Assembly (NCBI GenBank): GCA_907163375.1
Contig: CAJQUW010004580.1
Location: 372,001-436,000, forward strand
Source of the DNA: Prostheceraeus crozeri
Taxonomy: Eukaryota; Platyhelminthes; Polycladida; Euryleptidae
Direction: 5' to 3'
Length of the DNA: 64,000 nt
Both the position numbers and the translations under genes were made by a program. Positions 35,575 through 47,730 of the stretch are shown here, one piece after another. The notes beneath the pieces were generated by a model that did not search any database, had not been told where the DNA came from, and worked only from the letters and a program-made list of their open reading frames with translations. Position 1 is the stretch's first letter. Each line of letters starts with the position of its first letter.

Positions 35575-35950
35575 TCATCAAATTTCGTCAAATTTAGTTA
35601 CATTGGGTTTAGAATAGACTTGATCTGTCACTGAATGACACTACAACACGACTGAGATGTCTTACTTGAACCCTGGGATGAAGGATTGGTGCCTTGGATA
35701 CTCAGTTAGAATACAAGGTACAGCTATGATCATGAACTTCGTGGGACTGTTTTCTACAGACAAATGATGAGCAGTTGATGATGAGCCTGTAAATGTTCTA
35801 CAAGTCAGATAAGAGGAGCTTTACACACTCAACGCTATGCGACGTCAATGAGACTGCCCGTAGGAGCAAGAGAAGATAATTGACGATGCAACACTTCCGG
35901 GTGTCAACAACAGAAGGGTGGGGGTGGAAAGAATAGAAGTACCGGAAGGC
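35575..35950 (+). repeat. Copy C of the ~360-bp dispersed repeat
   Basis: It has the same blocks in the same order as copies A (11470) and B (13190), from tttagaatagacttgatctg to aatagaag. It directly follows the GC-rich termini. Here the frame reading YSVRIQGTAMIMNFVG is open across its central part, but later stops interrupt it. Confidence 0.7.
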
Positions 35951-36029
35951 TGAGTATACACAGTTTAGTAACAGTCACATACATAGAAGTTTATCATAAA
36001 AACTTAGCTTCTCCAGATTATCAGTAACT

Positions 36030-36185
36030 CGAAGGATTTGTAAAATTATACTATTCCTTGTTTTGCATTGCTATTATGATCAGTCATATCCGCATTAATT
36101 TCTCCAAAAGTGTAAAAAATGCAAATCTCGCAAATGTTGCACTACGTAACAACAATGTAGTTCATTAAATAAAAATTAAACTGCG
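36030..36185 (-). mobile_element. Short fragment of the non-autonomous hAT family
   Basis: The stretch attattcct...attgctattatgatcagtc...ttaatttctccaaaagtgta matches copy 1 at about 25545-25640 and the complement of the copies at 45 and 54 kb. Both termini are absent. Confidence 0.65.
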
Positions 36186-36318
36186 TTCACATTAATACTG
36201 AGTTGTTAATTACTCTATGGCATCAGAAAGTCATTAATTTCTGAGGTTTTTGTTTCCAGACACAAGTCAAGTCAAGTACGAATATTTCATTTTCCACTGA
36301 TACATTTTGCACCTCTTT

Positions 36319-36570
36319 TCAAGGTGCATACTGGAGTGCTATCAGTAAGACATGGACACGGAAATCGTTGTGTGATGAGCGTTTACTATAATTGATCAAT
36401 GCACTGGTGTGAAGATGTCGAGTTATATTGCTGCTCGCCTTCCTGACTTGTACATCCTCAATCCAGCGAGGAACGTGCTCCGCAATTTTCTTTGGGCAGG
36501 TCTGCGCCCCGTTCCATAGAGCATGGTTTGCGATGCCGGAACAAGGGGGAGAAAAGGGCCATCGCACCTC
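36319..36570 (-). mobile_element. Penelope-like element fragment, GIY-YIG endonuclease domain
   Basis: The minus-strand frame contains KKIAEHVPRWIEDV, SSNITRHLHTS and an NDFRV block. These align in order with the GRSLGIRITEHAPKW / ITRQLIN / NFTML pattern of the fragment at 26811-27041. Only the endonuclease region survives. It is recognisable as Penelope-type but too short to place in a clade. Confidence 0.55.
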
Positions 36571-36599
36571 TTGCCCTGACTGAAGAGGTGCAAAGAGGG

Positions 36600-39265
36600 C
36601 AAAGGTGCCCTTAAGCAGAAATATACGTGGTGTGATCCAAAATGTCCCGGACTAACCTACTTGCAGATAACCTGTGATAACGAATACTACTTCAGATGTA
36701 AATTTAGGTCTTTAAGGCATGAGAAATATGGTCGCCGAAATTTTTCCGGTCAGTTTTCTATTTTTAAAAAATATTTTTACATTTTAACATGAATTTCTGT
36801 ATTGTCTGAATTGATCGAGATCCGATTTGTCTTATTGTTATAGTTAGATTGATTTTGATTTGTACTTATTTTGACGGATATCTTTGCCATGAAATATTGC
36901 CGTCTCTTTTGTTAATTGCTTCATGTTTGTGACCGATTCAATCAGTGTTTGTTCATTCAGCACGTTAATTAATCCGTCCGTGTCAACGTCTTTTCTCTGT
37001 TTGTTTTTTTTTTCGATTTGATGACAAGCGTGTCTTCTTCAGAATATCGCAGTGTGATTACGATTGATATACCTCCTCGATCGCTGATGTTTCGCTACAT
37101 TTAAAGACTTAAGCCTGGCATATTGAAGCAAAGCGAGAAGCAAGCTCCATATCGATAATCTGGCTTAATTTAAGCGAAACGCGGAGTACGCGGGGAGACA
37201 GTCTGATTGGATACAAGAGAGTGTGCGCGGAGGTCGGCGCAGAGATTCCGGAGAGAATTAAGTGCACCGAAGTGAAGAGCACACACTGCATACAAAGAGG
37301 ATAACCATGAGTTGTAAGATATGCAGAGTTGCGTTATCAATCCTGTCATGACCATGACATCAGATTCGCACTTGCATATCGCAAATCGGCATTCGTTTCG
37401 AAGAAGAAAAATTGACTGAAAGACGAGAAACAGAAACAGACGTGTCGGTGATATTCCTCGAAATGCACGGAAAGAGTTAAATGGAAAGATCACAGTTGAA
37501 ATGATGAATTAATAGATTATTGAAAACTTTAGTATTTGAGTCTCCCTAAGTAGGCGAATCTGCTGAAAGAAAGCGAAAATCAGGCGAGTTGGAAAAAATT
37601 GCGATCATCCGATCATCACATCGAAACTCTTCGTGCTCTGCTTTCTTTTTGGAAACGTTCGGGAATCCAACTGTTTGACGGATAAAGTAAGAGGGAATCA
37701 TTCAGTAATAAATATTATTTATCTAAAGCAGAGAAAAATAATAAAGAAATATAAGAAAGCACGAAACATTCTTTGCTTCTTGACAATGCTCAATGCGCTC
37801 CGAGGACACACTCTTCAAGAAAAACAATGCCTTAACGAGAAACGGAAACCATAACTATTGAGCTCCTGCCCTTATTCACCCTCACTGGCAAAAAGTTTCT
37901 AGACTTTCCCTTTCCTCAAAAAAGATTCAAACACGCGCCATTTTGTGAGCCCATTGAATGGGCTGAGTTTTTTATTTTGTTTTGATGAGTTTTTTGATTT
38001 TTTTTTTCATAGATTTTTTGTGTGACTTTTGACTGAATTGAGACTAAAAAGGGAAAAAAGCTAACGGCTATACATTGAAAAATGGAACAAAAAACTGGAG
38101 TTTTTCGTTGTGTTTTTTTTTTTTATTTTTATAGTTAAACTTTCATTTTGTTTTTTGTATTTAATTCAAAATCGCATAAATATATTAAATCTAAATGAAA
38201 TTCATGAAAAAAATTGAAAAAATTTTTGAAAAAATTTGAAAATTGGAAAAAAATGAAAATAAAAATTTAAAATTTCCTGATTTCCTAAAAAAAATATTTA
38301 AGATATCTGAAGACATAATATTTAGTATCTTCTTTTATCACATAAAGACAAGGTTAATCACAAGTTTGGGTTACCCATCACACCACGTAGTTATACATGT
38401 ACAACAATTGTTTTCGAGATTAAAGTTCAAGTAGAAATATTCCTGATGAAATAGTTTTCTTCATTGCTCAGACGTTTTTCCGAAGTAGCAAGTTGATTTT
38501 GAATAAACATAGGATGTCTAGTTATCTCATTTTAGTAATGTAAAATGCAGTCCAGATTCCATGAGTCTCCAGTGTTTTTAAGTCTTTCAATTTACAAGAT
38601 AGTATCAATCAACCAATCAACAAAGTAACTCGAAAGCGTGATGCTACACGTCTATGTACACCCATAGACCCCCACACTGATAGATCATGGGTTTATCAAC
38701 GATATCATTGATTAGCATGTGTACCCCTAGTTATACTTATCAGGACAATTTTAGTTTAATAGTCACTTTTGTGAGTGAATGATGATGTTCATCAGTAACA
38801 AAAAATTGGCTAATATCAAACCTAGTTTATGAGGCATGTCATGCCTCAGTAGGCCTACTTGGTAGAATGTCTTACACATACAGTGCAATAAATCCGTCAG
38901 GCGATGCATACTGTAGATGTTACTTTGCATCAAACAGAATTATTTTTCTCGGAATTCAACATTTCTAAGTCACCTTTCTACGTAGCTTGAAAGTGAGGCC
39001 TCATCTTCTACAATAACCAAAGTGTAGGCTTTCCGTTTCCGAAAGAGATGAGAGGAAGCCAAAAAGAGATAAGCAAGCGACTGGAATGTAAGTCACTAGA
39101 TTAGTGTTCGGCAATGCTCGAATGACCTCTACTCGATTATTACTCGAGTGCTCGAATAAAGTATAAATGTATTTATAGAGCATCATTTATCATGTGATAC
39201 TATAGTATGCCGTCTAATTCAATGTAGGCTACTACTTGCAGCTTTATAAAAAACATGTGCATAAT
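36600..39265. other. Intergenic interval with A/T-tract low-complexity DNA
   Basis: No gene recognised. 37975-38290 is dominated by runs of T and then A (for example ttttttttttttatttttat and aaaaaatttttgaaaaaattt). The overlapping minus-strand ORFs at 37109-37493 show no family motif. Confidence 0.45.
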
Positions 39266-39271
39266 TACATA

Positions 39272-40990
39272 CGTGGTGCTTCCAATAAGTTTCCGGACAA
39301 ATGTAGAAAAACTGCAAAAATATTTCAATTATAACATGATGGATCATTAATATGACATGTAGGTTAAGATGATACGCCAAGTTTTCATAAAATTTCGTTT
39401 TTTGTTAGTCTGCAGGCGCATCTAAAAAAACATGCAAAATTTTGGTTATTTTGATGAATGTAAAACAAAATAATATTTTTTTCTGTTTTGTGCATGACAA
39501 ATTTGTTGATGGTTGTGTTGTTTAAACATTTATCAACGAAAGCACTCTGATGTGATCAGATAAGATAACAGGTTTTCAGAAGTTCCCTTTTCAAGTCCAT
39601 TTCCCTCATGTTGTATACGCTTCAAGCATCTTGAAGAGCGAAATTTACCGAAGATTTCGCGAACGGCTTCTTCCAGATCAGAGAGCTGCGTTCAAATGAT
39701 TGTCCACGCTAATGTTTCTTCGGAGTTCTGTACGACTAGAAATCTGATGGAGAAATGTGTGGGCTTTAAGAGGATGGGCAACCATTAAACCAGCATCATT
39801 GATATCATGTTACGCGATACCGGATGTGTGAGAAGGAACGTTATCATGGAGAAAACAATGTGGTAATCAACGGGGCCGGACTCCGGGTAGTTGCTCGAGC
39901 TTTTTGGATGTGAAATTGATCGATCAAAAGTTGTAGGGAGTCTCTAACCTGAAAACATGAGTAGAACTGTTTGTAATGAGCGCATGTAACGGCAGACCGT
40001 CCTTCAAAAAATATCATCAAGCACAATCTCTGTTGCGTTGAAAGAAAAAACATCATCGGCATTGTCAATGATTAGATCTCGATCGCTCCCCTCGATATGT
40101 TTAATCTATTCGAATGATTCCCGCTTGGAAGATGAATTGTATAGAGAAAAAGGAGCTTCATTGACAGTAAGAAAACGCTCCCTTAACTCTTCAGTGATGC
40201 CCAAATCCTCTCGACAAACCAACAATTGTCTTTCACGCATGTCGATTCAGGGAATCGGGAGCTGCGAGAAAAAAATACGTGCTGACTTTTCGATGCCCAT
40301 TTACTTTTCTACGAGGCTCCCCAACACTTCCAAGGAGTACATTCAGCTCCTCAACAAGGTAGGTGAGGTACTTGGTTGTGCGTGAATCCTTGTTCAGAAG
40401 CTTTTCCGTCGATTCGGACTTCGTGGTTGTCACTGCCTCGGCCGGCCTACCATCAGATGGATCATCAGTGATATTCTGTCGATTTCGTCTGAACTCTGTC
40501 GCTCAAAATTAGATAGTCTACCTTAATCTCTACACAACTGCTATTTTATCCAGCATTTAGTGATTCTGATTGCTAAGAGCACAGACGAATTGCACACCAG
40601 CATTCAATCTTTTCAACGTGAAACTCAAGTGAAGGCATTGTTGCATGATGATTGATTTCACATCGAACTGCATTCGATAATGGAAGGTTGCGTTGTGAAT
40701 AGAGGTAGCTGCATTCTTGTGCTCCTGAATATTATTAACTATCCAACATAGGAGATTCTATATGATACATTGTCTTCCTCTGAATCTATCGATAATCCTG
40801 AAATTCATCAAAATAACCAAAATTTCGCATGTTTTTTTAAATGCACCTGTAGACTGACAAAAAGCGAAATTTTATGAAAACTTGGCGTATCATCTTAATC
40901 TACATATGCCAAATTAATTATCCATCATGTTGTATTTGTAAGATTTGCAGTTTTTCTACATTTGTCCGGAAACTTATTGGAAGCACCACG
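39272..40990 (-). mobile_element. Mariner-like transposon with ~190-bp terminal inverted repeats
   Basis: Left (39272, CGTGGTGCTTCCAATAAGTT) and right (ending 40990) termini are near-identical inverted repeats about 190 bp long, flanked by TA at 39270-39271 and 40991-40992. The 1719-bp element carries a degenerate transposase on the minus strand. A DDPSDGRPAEAVTTTKSE linker at about 40450 is followed by an helix-turn-helix-like block, and an LHDNVPSHTS block with the second catalytic Asp lies near 39830. Stops and frame changes interrupt the rest, and the first and third acidic residues were not identified. The long terminal repeats are unusual compared with the ~30-bp ends of classic mariner. 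Confidence 0.8.
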
Positions 40991-41879
40991 TATACATAAT
41001 TTTTTCCGTAGACTTACTATTTCATGCTATCCTGTAAGATCGACTATAGAAGGCCTATCAACGTCTTACGCGCTCTTATAAAATCGGCCTTACAAGAAGC
41101 GGGAAGTTTTTCCTCTTCATTGTTTTGCTGTCATTATCAAATGATTTCTTGCCACTTGGTCTGCTATAGATTTTGTTTTGGCAAATGTAATGCTCAAAAT
41201 AATGCATTGAGATAACTAGAGTTTTTATCTGATATAATGAAAATGAATAATTTGCTGTCTACATGCTCATTTTCTTCTGAGATGCAATCAGCGAAGTTTA
41301 ATAGCTTCATGGACCTACATGTACGTATACTGTGCTTGAGAATGTATCCTTTTTGCTTAACTCAAAAACTTAAAGAAAACTTCTAGATAAAATAAAAAAT
41401 GTTGAGAGTTGATTAATTCCAAGTAAGATAATGTCAATCGAACCATGCATTTTAACTGTATTCTGCAGTTGAAATACATTGAGTTCAATTTATGATATTG
41501 TACTTGCAATTAGATCTTTCGTTTTCTTATACGTAGGGTTCTTCAATATGCAACTTTTCACGAGGTAAGTAAAATATCGCTTCTTCAAGTTTAAGAAGTT
41601 TTTTGGGAAGCAATTTTCCCCGATGTGTAGCATCTCCATGGTCAGTCTTAAGACTCTTGACCCTCGGTGAATTTACTTCGCAAAAAAAGAATTAAAATTG
41701 TCTTTGACTTAAAGGAGCGATATTTTTCTTGCCTCTTGGAAGTTTACACAATATTTGCAGTTATCTTGCTCTATCTACGCATGCAGTTTATTGTACTATT
41801 TGCGTGCGGTGTACAGGCTATAAACAAATTTACAACGGAATGCAGAAAGAAATAAGCATTGTGCTTATGGAAAGCAGTA

Positions 41880-42560
41880 GCAGGAGTGTGGGAGTTTGGA
41901 AAGATGCCCAAATGCTGGACTGGTCAGATGGCTGAACCAGGGAGATGAAGTTTGCAAGACCTCATGGAAGGATTGTTGGAACATGGGCTATTGGTAGTGA
42001 AGCGGAAGCCCTGCTAATCTGACATGTTGAGGAATGACTTTGTACGGGGTGGTCAAACAAAGAGACGAAAGACTCATCGTGCGATCTGTACCGCGGTAGT
42101 GGGAAGCTTGAGGGGATAGACAGCTGCCAGATGAATTATCCTTATATGACAAACGACCTCATCTAGCGTTGATCGACGGATAGGGAAGAGAATGATTATG
42201 GCCGAACTAACCGTTTCCTGGGAAGAGAGCGTTAGGAATGCCCATGAAAGGAAAACTGCGAAATCTAAGGAACTTGCCGAAGGGATTCAGAAGCAAGGGT
42301 GAAACTGAGAGCTCATGCCTTCTGAAAGTAGGATGCCGCGATTTCGTCGCTCCATCGGTGAGGAAATTTCTTGTTAAAGGCGGTGTTTAAGTGTAAAGAT
42401 CACCATGAAGAAGTTGAGTGCAAAGGTGGAAGAAGGTAGGATCTGGTCGCACCGAGCTGATGCGGACCGAGCATCTAGACAGATACTGAGCTTTAGTGGA
42501 GCGAAATCTCAGTGACGGCTGGCGCCGATGTCTCAGGTCCTTTTGGGTGCAGCATTTGCT
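41880..42560 (+). pseudogene. GC-richer retroelement-type coding remnant
   Basis: This stretch is more GC-rich than its flanks. Around 42195-42310 the plus strand reads AELTVSWEESVRNAHERKTA and on to KELAEGIQKQG. That resembles the conserved ELTVPWE...ERK..KY..L block found downstream of reverse transcriptases in many invertebrate retroelement-like predicted proteins. Flanking frames contain several stops and shifts. I cannot assign a family securely; no ends were seen. The flanks 41000-41880 and 42570-43075 hold nothing recognisable. Confidence 0.4.
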
Positions 42561-43077
42561 GCTTCAAGTCACATTTGTTTAACAATTTCGTTTATCAAGC
42601 GATTTTATTTATAGCAGATTTGTACTCAGTACTCAGTCACGTATGTTATCTATAGCTGCTTCAGGAATTACCTATTATTTTGTCACAATTTCATACAAGT
42701 TCATTTTCAATTGTCAACGCATTAGCTTCTTAGCACACCTTGCGAATTTTGTCCAAATATTGTAACAGGAATTGTATATAGGCTACTGATTAATCATGTG
42801 ATCAGCATGTAAGATGAAGTTTAGATTATTGCCCATTTCTATACATATAAAAAGAATTCTGTGGCTATGTTCATCAAAATATATTGTTTCAACTAATTTT
42901 CTGCAATAGCTAATTTAATACATTGGTATGATGGTCCACATTATTTCATTGTGTGTTTCAAATTTCAACTAAAATGAAATGATGAATTTCCTTTTAACGC
43001 CTAAAAGGTGTATATCAAATTTAAAGCATGGAATTAGCTCTGAGTATTAAAAAGTTTATAGAATTATGGAGGGTATT

Positions 43078-43232
43078 ATCGAGAAATGAGTGGGCGAGCG
43101 GCATTTTTTGATGATTTTGAGCGGTGAGCGAGCGAAAAGATGATTTTGAGGAAATGAGCGGTGAGCGAGCGAAAGAGCCATTATGAGCAAATGAGCGATA
43201 AGCGAGCGAAAGCGGAATTTCAATCCGCTCCA
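43078..43232 (+). repeat. Minisatellite with GAGCGAGCGAAA core
   Basis: Three to four imperfect units of (a)aatgagcggtgagcgagcgaaa plus a spacer with gatgattttgag lie in tandem. They end at a short inverted GCGGAatttcaaTCCGC at about 43212. The open frames across it on the minus strand follow from the repeat and are not evidence of a gene. Confidence 0.7.
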
Positions 43233-43735
43233 AAACATTGTACATGCTACTTGATTCGACTTCCGTAGGCAGAGAATCCTCTAATCTTCGACGTCCTCAG
43301 TTAAATGATTCATTGACTACGGAATCCGAATCAAGCATTATTTATAAATATGCTGTAAACATGCCTGTGGAAACAGGTATCGGCAGAACGGAGAGCACGG
43401 AGCGAACGTTCCGCGTTGGATTGAGGGTGGCCGACGTCAAGTTAGAAAGGTGAACAGCAGTATGACTGGACATCTTCTTACCGGCACGCCGGGCATGCCA
43501 GAGAAGTCATGCTTTAGAACTCTTCGCAGATGTCGGAATAAAGCTCGGCTTGGAGTTCTGGAGGCTGCTCTCCTCATAAAGAGCAAGCAGCCAGACATGC
43601 ATGTTCAGAAGGAGACAGTCTCTAACCTAATCCTTCCTTATTGATCATTTTTCTTTTTTTTCTTTTTTGTTCAATTACTTTTTTACTATTTATTGACATT
43701 TAATTCAATGATAAGTCGACGGACGGACTTTCCAC

Positions 43736-44015
43736 ACACCAGCATTGAGTGTGGGATCAGTCTTAACTGTGGATGGTGACAGCCTCAAAGATGCGCGTGC
43801 CCATGTCACCACAGCTTGGCTGCCGTGGAGGAGGGTCACCGGCGTGCTCTGCGACATGCGAGTACCCACGAGGCTCAAACCAAAAGATACGATACGGTTG
43901 TGCGACCAACAGCGATGTATGCAAGCGAATGGTGGGCGAACATGACAGCTCATGACTGTGCGATGCACGTCATGGAGATGCACATGCTGCACTTCTTTTA
44001 TAAGTATTATATTCA
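43736..44015 (+). mobile_element. RTE-type LINE fragment, end of the reverse transcriptase
   Basis: The frame at 43745 reads VGSVLTVDGDSL...TTAWLPWRRVTGVLCDMRV. A one-base shift near 43875 leads into YDTVVRPTAMYASEWWA and HVMEMHML. The order YLGS-type block, A..W..L, ...RP...Y.sE.W, E..ML is typical of the thumb/connection region of RTE-clade and related reverse transcriptases. Only this C-terminal piece is present. Confidence 0.65.
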
Positions 44016-44049
44016 TACGACAGTATCTGAATGAATATATAATTGATTA

Positions 44050-45275
44050 TGAATTCATTGCACATTTCAAGACACTCAAATACACAAATGTATGATGCTC
44101 TTACTGAAAACGAAGTGTCAAAATAATATTCAAGAGTCTATTGCAGACATTGTTGATTTCCATTACAGTCACATTGCAGTATTTGCAGTAATGTTGACTT
44201 CCAACAATGTATAGAATTTCACTTCGGCCGCGAAAGGGTTAAAACGAAAACACAACTTTTACCAACCGTGGCTGAAAACGTTTCAGCGGTTGGTTCAGTA
44301 GTTCATAAGGAAATATTTCAAAATATTTCAAAGCTGCTTTTGCGAATTGCCGTAAAATATACGCATAAATAAATTACTGCTCAAGTCCTAGATAAGTAAT
44401 ACATAAACTGTGCATCTCGCTGCATAGTTTCAGAATTAGTGCTTCACTGTTGCTTTGAACAAATGCATCGTGAAATTCGGTTCAAAATGCTAAATTTCAA
44501 TCCCCTTTAAAGCTTCGCGCATTTCATGCGAATTGGGCCGAGACCGAGAATTGACCTTACCATATTGGATTCGATGACACAGTGGGCCTACAGGTTTCCC
44601 TGGTTGGTGTTTAGATTGATTTGATTGTCACTAATTGCATATTCATATAGTAATGTTCATGAACCGAACTAGTAGCGAAAATGCTTCGCTGACCTCTATC
44701 ATGATAATTCATGGGAACTAAAAGATATCACTTACACTTAAACTGTAATTTTTTATCTTGCGATATACATGTAACTCTGTCTGTGCTTTTAGGTCATATT
44801 CAGGCAAATTAGCAGTCTACAAATGTTTAAGCAAGCACACCAGAATACGTCAATCAAGACATGAAAGCATAGAAGAGGCGAACTGCGTTATATCGAATAT
44901 CAATTAGAAGTCCAATATTGATTCAACAGGAAGCTCAGAATAATGAGCATAATGATATTAATCCAACAGGGTTGATTTTACTGGGCTACACGCCATTCAC
45001 CAAAAGTGGAATAAAAAATCTAATCTAACAAGAAGCATATAGTGACTTCTTCTCCATTTTCCCTCTTTATTTTGTAGTTTGTAAAGAAGTTTTGGTTTAC
45101 TTTTGGCAATTTCCCTGACTTTGATGAATATCAACGACATGATAATTTCACCCTTTTATCTGAACACTGATGACGATTTTCGTAGGTCATTTGAATTGCG
45201 CATGACAAAGGTGAAGTTATAATGACAAGCCTGTATTCACGAAATTGGAACCACCGATGAGGAACGCTTCATGGA
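44050..45275. other. Intergenic interval, nothing recognised
   Basis: No coding homology or repeat end identified. Confidence 0.4.
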
Positions 45276-45287
45276 TATGCCTCGGAC

Positions 45288-46131
45288 CATAGAGCAGGTA
45301 TATTAGGTAGAGTGGTAACTCCGCGGTTATTAAATCCCCAATGTGTATACATTTTTGATTTTATTAAATGAACTCAAGGGAGATACAGGTGGTATTGTCA
45401 CCAAATGTGAGATATGCAAATTTTTGCAGTTTTGCAGAAGTTATAGCGGAATTGAGTGATCTTGATTGTAATGCAGAAGAAATGATAGTATTTCGCAGAT
45501 TCTCATGACTGCCTTGGAGATTAAATGTTTGTCAAATTAACAATTCGATGGGTTCCTATTACTTTCATGCTCAACCTCAAGAGTATTTTCATAAGCGTGA
45601 TCATATCACAGGCAACCTGCAACTGGTAGAAAATCACATAATCAAACGCAATGATTTCATTTAACTTTGAAGGATGTAAATGGTTCCACATCACTATTCA
45701 GATTCAAGAAATGAAGCATGAATTTAGTAAATCATAAATGCCGGTGAAAATTGAATTAAAAACTTGAAATTTCAGCCAAGAAAGCACGAAAAATATCGTC
45801 TTTTTCATGAAGACTTTCATTATATTATATGTATTTCATTATATTCATGAAATTCCCTCGATGATCAGCTTGATTTCCGCTTAGTTAGGATGCTTATTAG
45901 CAAATATTCATTCCTTTTGATATCGACCTTGTTTCATACTACCTACATGGGGGCGTCATGTCGGTAGTATATAAATTGGCAAATTTTGACTTTTTCAAAA
46001 GTGCTCAAATATTTTTTTGGACCATGGGAACGTAATCTCAGCAAAAAACTGAATCTTTTCATACAAAACTTTTCACTGTATGCAGATACCTTTTTTGAGT
46101 CGACACTCTACCTATATATCCCTACTGTATG
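45288..46131 (+). mobile_element. Non-autonomous hAT element, copy 2, 8-bp target duplication
   Basis: The 844-bp element starts CATAGAGCAGG and ends CCTACTGTATG (inverted CATACAGTAGG), flanked by identical CCTCGGAC at 45280-45287 and 46132-46139. An 8-bp duplication with C-A-x-x-G-type ends is the hAT signature. A second inverted pair sits inside the ends: GGTAGAGTG at about 45306 and CACTCTACC at about 46103. No transposase is encoded. It matches 54163-55011 almost end to end. Confidence 0.9.
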
Positions 46132-46139
46132 CCTCGGAC

Positions 46140-46868
46140 AGAAGAAGATATTTTGACTTTTAGTCATATATCTCCTATATCTTCTCGGAAAAATACTAAG
46201 AGTAACAGCGTTGTCCTTGCATTGAAATGTCCCTTATGGACGCGCTTTGTCCCTCAACTGACGTCTGGTATTTGACAACTTTTGCTGTTCAGTCGACGAT
46301 AATTCGATATTCAAACATCATTGTGATGCAATATCACGTTCTCAAAATTTAACGCGAACAGAGGACACTTGTCCCGAGATTTCCAACGATACTGAATATA
46401 AAACAGCTTCGGGTATAGCATTCGTAACTTTTTGCTAAAATGCATCAAGATAAATGTTTTGTGATTTGTTTTGTCATTTAAAACTACTTTTCAGTGCATT
46501 TTCAGTATTTATTGGAGAGCAGCCTTCCTAATAGCCTTGTATTTCTCAAACCTAGTCTCTTTGTCAGCAGCAAGGTAAGTGCATCAGATACATTTCAATT
46601 GTACAGGCGAAGAACTGAATACTCATCGTGAGCTGTAGAGAAAGTTTGTCAAAAGACGTGCAGTTGTCAGACCAAATTACATGTCATGGGACATCACAGT
46701 AAATCGAATGTATCACAGTAAATGGAATATGAATTATTGACTGACCTACGAATGCATGCAAGTTTAGCACATCTTTGATCTGAATAAAAGTTGGTCATTA
46801 TTTACAAGAGTATGAACAAGTTACGTGCTATGTTGCATTGCGTGACACAATCTGCATTTCTCTAACTA
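46140..46868. other. Intergenic interval, nothing recognised
   Basis: No gene, RNA or repeat end identified. Confidence 0.4.
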
Positions 46869-47153
46869 CACCGTAAACTCTAGGGCATGAAATTTCGCTT
46901 GAATTACATGAAGATACGCAATTTAGGCATCAATTCCAGCCAACACAAGACACGAATAGGCACGCAGTTCATAGTGCCGAGTTCGTGCCCATTCAGTTTT
47001 CTTTCGATTTCATTGGATAAACAAATATTTGATTTTGTGCCTATTAGTGCATAGTGGCGCCTACTGGAAAGGCACTAGAAAGGCACTAACTAGGCGCTAA
47101 CTGGCACAAAATTTCGGCTTCGTGCCTCAGTTAGTGCCCTACAGTTTACAGTG
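46869..47153 (+). mobile_element. MITE-like 285-bp element with CAC(C/T)GTAAACT ends
   Basis: CACcGTAAACTcTAGGGCA at 46869-46887 and the complement of CACtGTAAACTgTAGGGCA at 47135-47153 form 19-bp inverted ends with two mismatches. The interior is rich in ggcac/gtgcc and ggcactaac blocks in both orientations. The ends recall CACTA-type or hAT-type termini; no clear target duplication was found. Confidence 0.6.
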
Positions 47154-47730
47154 CACGATGAATCAGATAAAGAAGATAGACGTCAAGAATAATTAATGTT
47201 TAATTTTAAAACAGTCAGGTAGAGAGAATGCATCACCGCCTCACAATCCACAAGTGCAAATTCTAAGGGAAGAGCTGAACAATCCATAGAAGCAAGCCAA
47301 TTTGATGTGGCTTCAAACTTTGGTTTGGGATATTCTTCCCCTGATGGCTACTTGACAAAGCGGATATCTTGCAAAATACGGCTCGTAAATGAAATCTTCT
47401 GGGCTCGCAGTCAGAGAATGTGTCGTCGTAATACAGGTCACTAAGACTCCATAGGATTCAAATATCACAATATGCTAACTGACGACTTTTTCTCATCTCC
47501 TGTTATGACACAAACATTATTGAATACGGGTATGCTCATCAGCCTACATTTCACTGTTCAAAAGTAACAAAAGGGAAGGCTTATCAAAGGCTGAGAAGCT
47601 AATCAACGATGAGCTAAATGATAGTCACTTTAGGTATATTAGAGTACAGATAAATGTGAGCATAGGATTAAAAAATCTTGCCTCATCAATGACATGACAC
47701 CTGAATATTTATATAGTATCATTCACTATA

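Noticed and set aside
37109-37493. Overlapping minus-strand ORFs, possible secreted protein
   Set aside because: No family motif, overlapping frames on the same strand, and no splice or promoter support.
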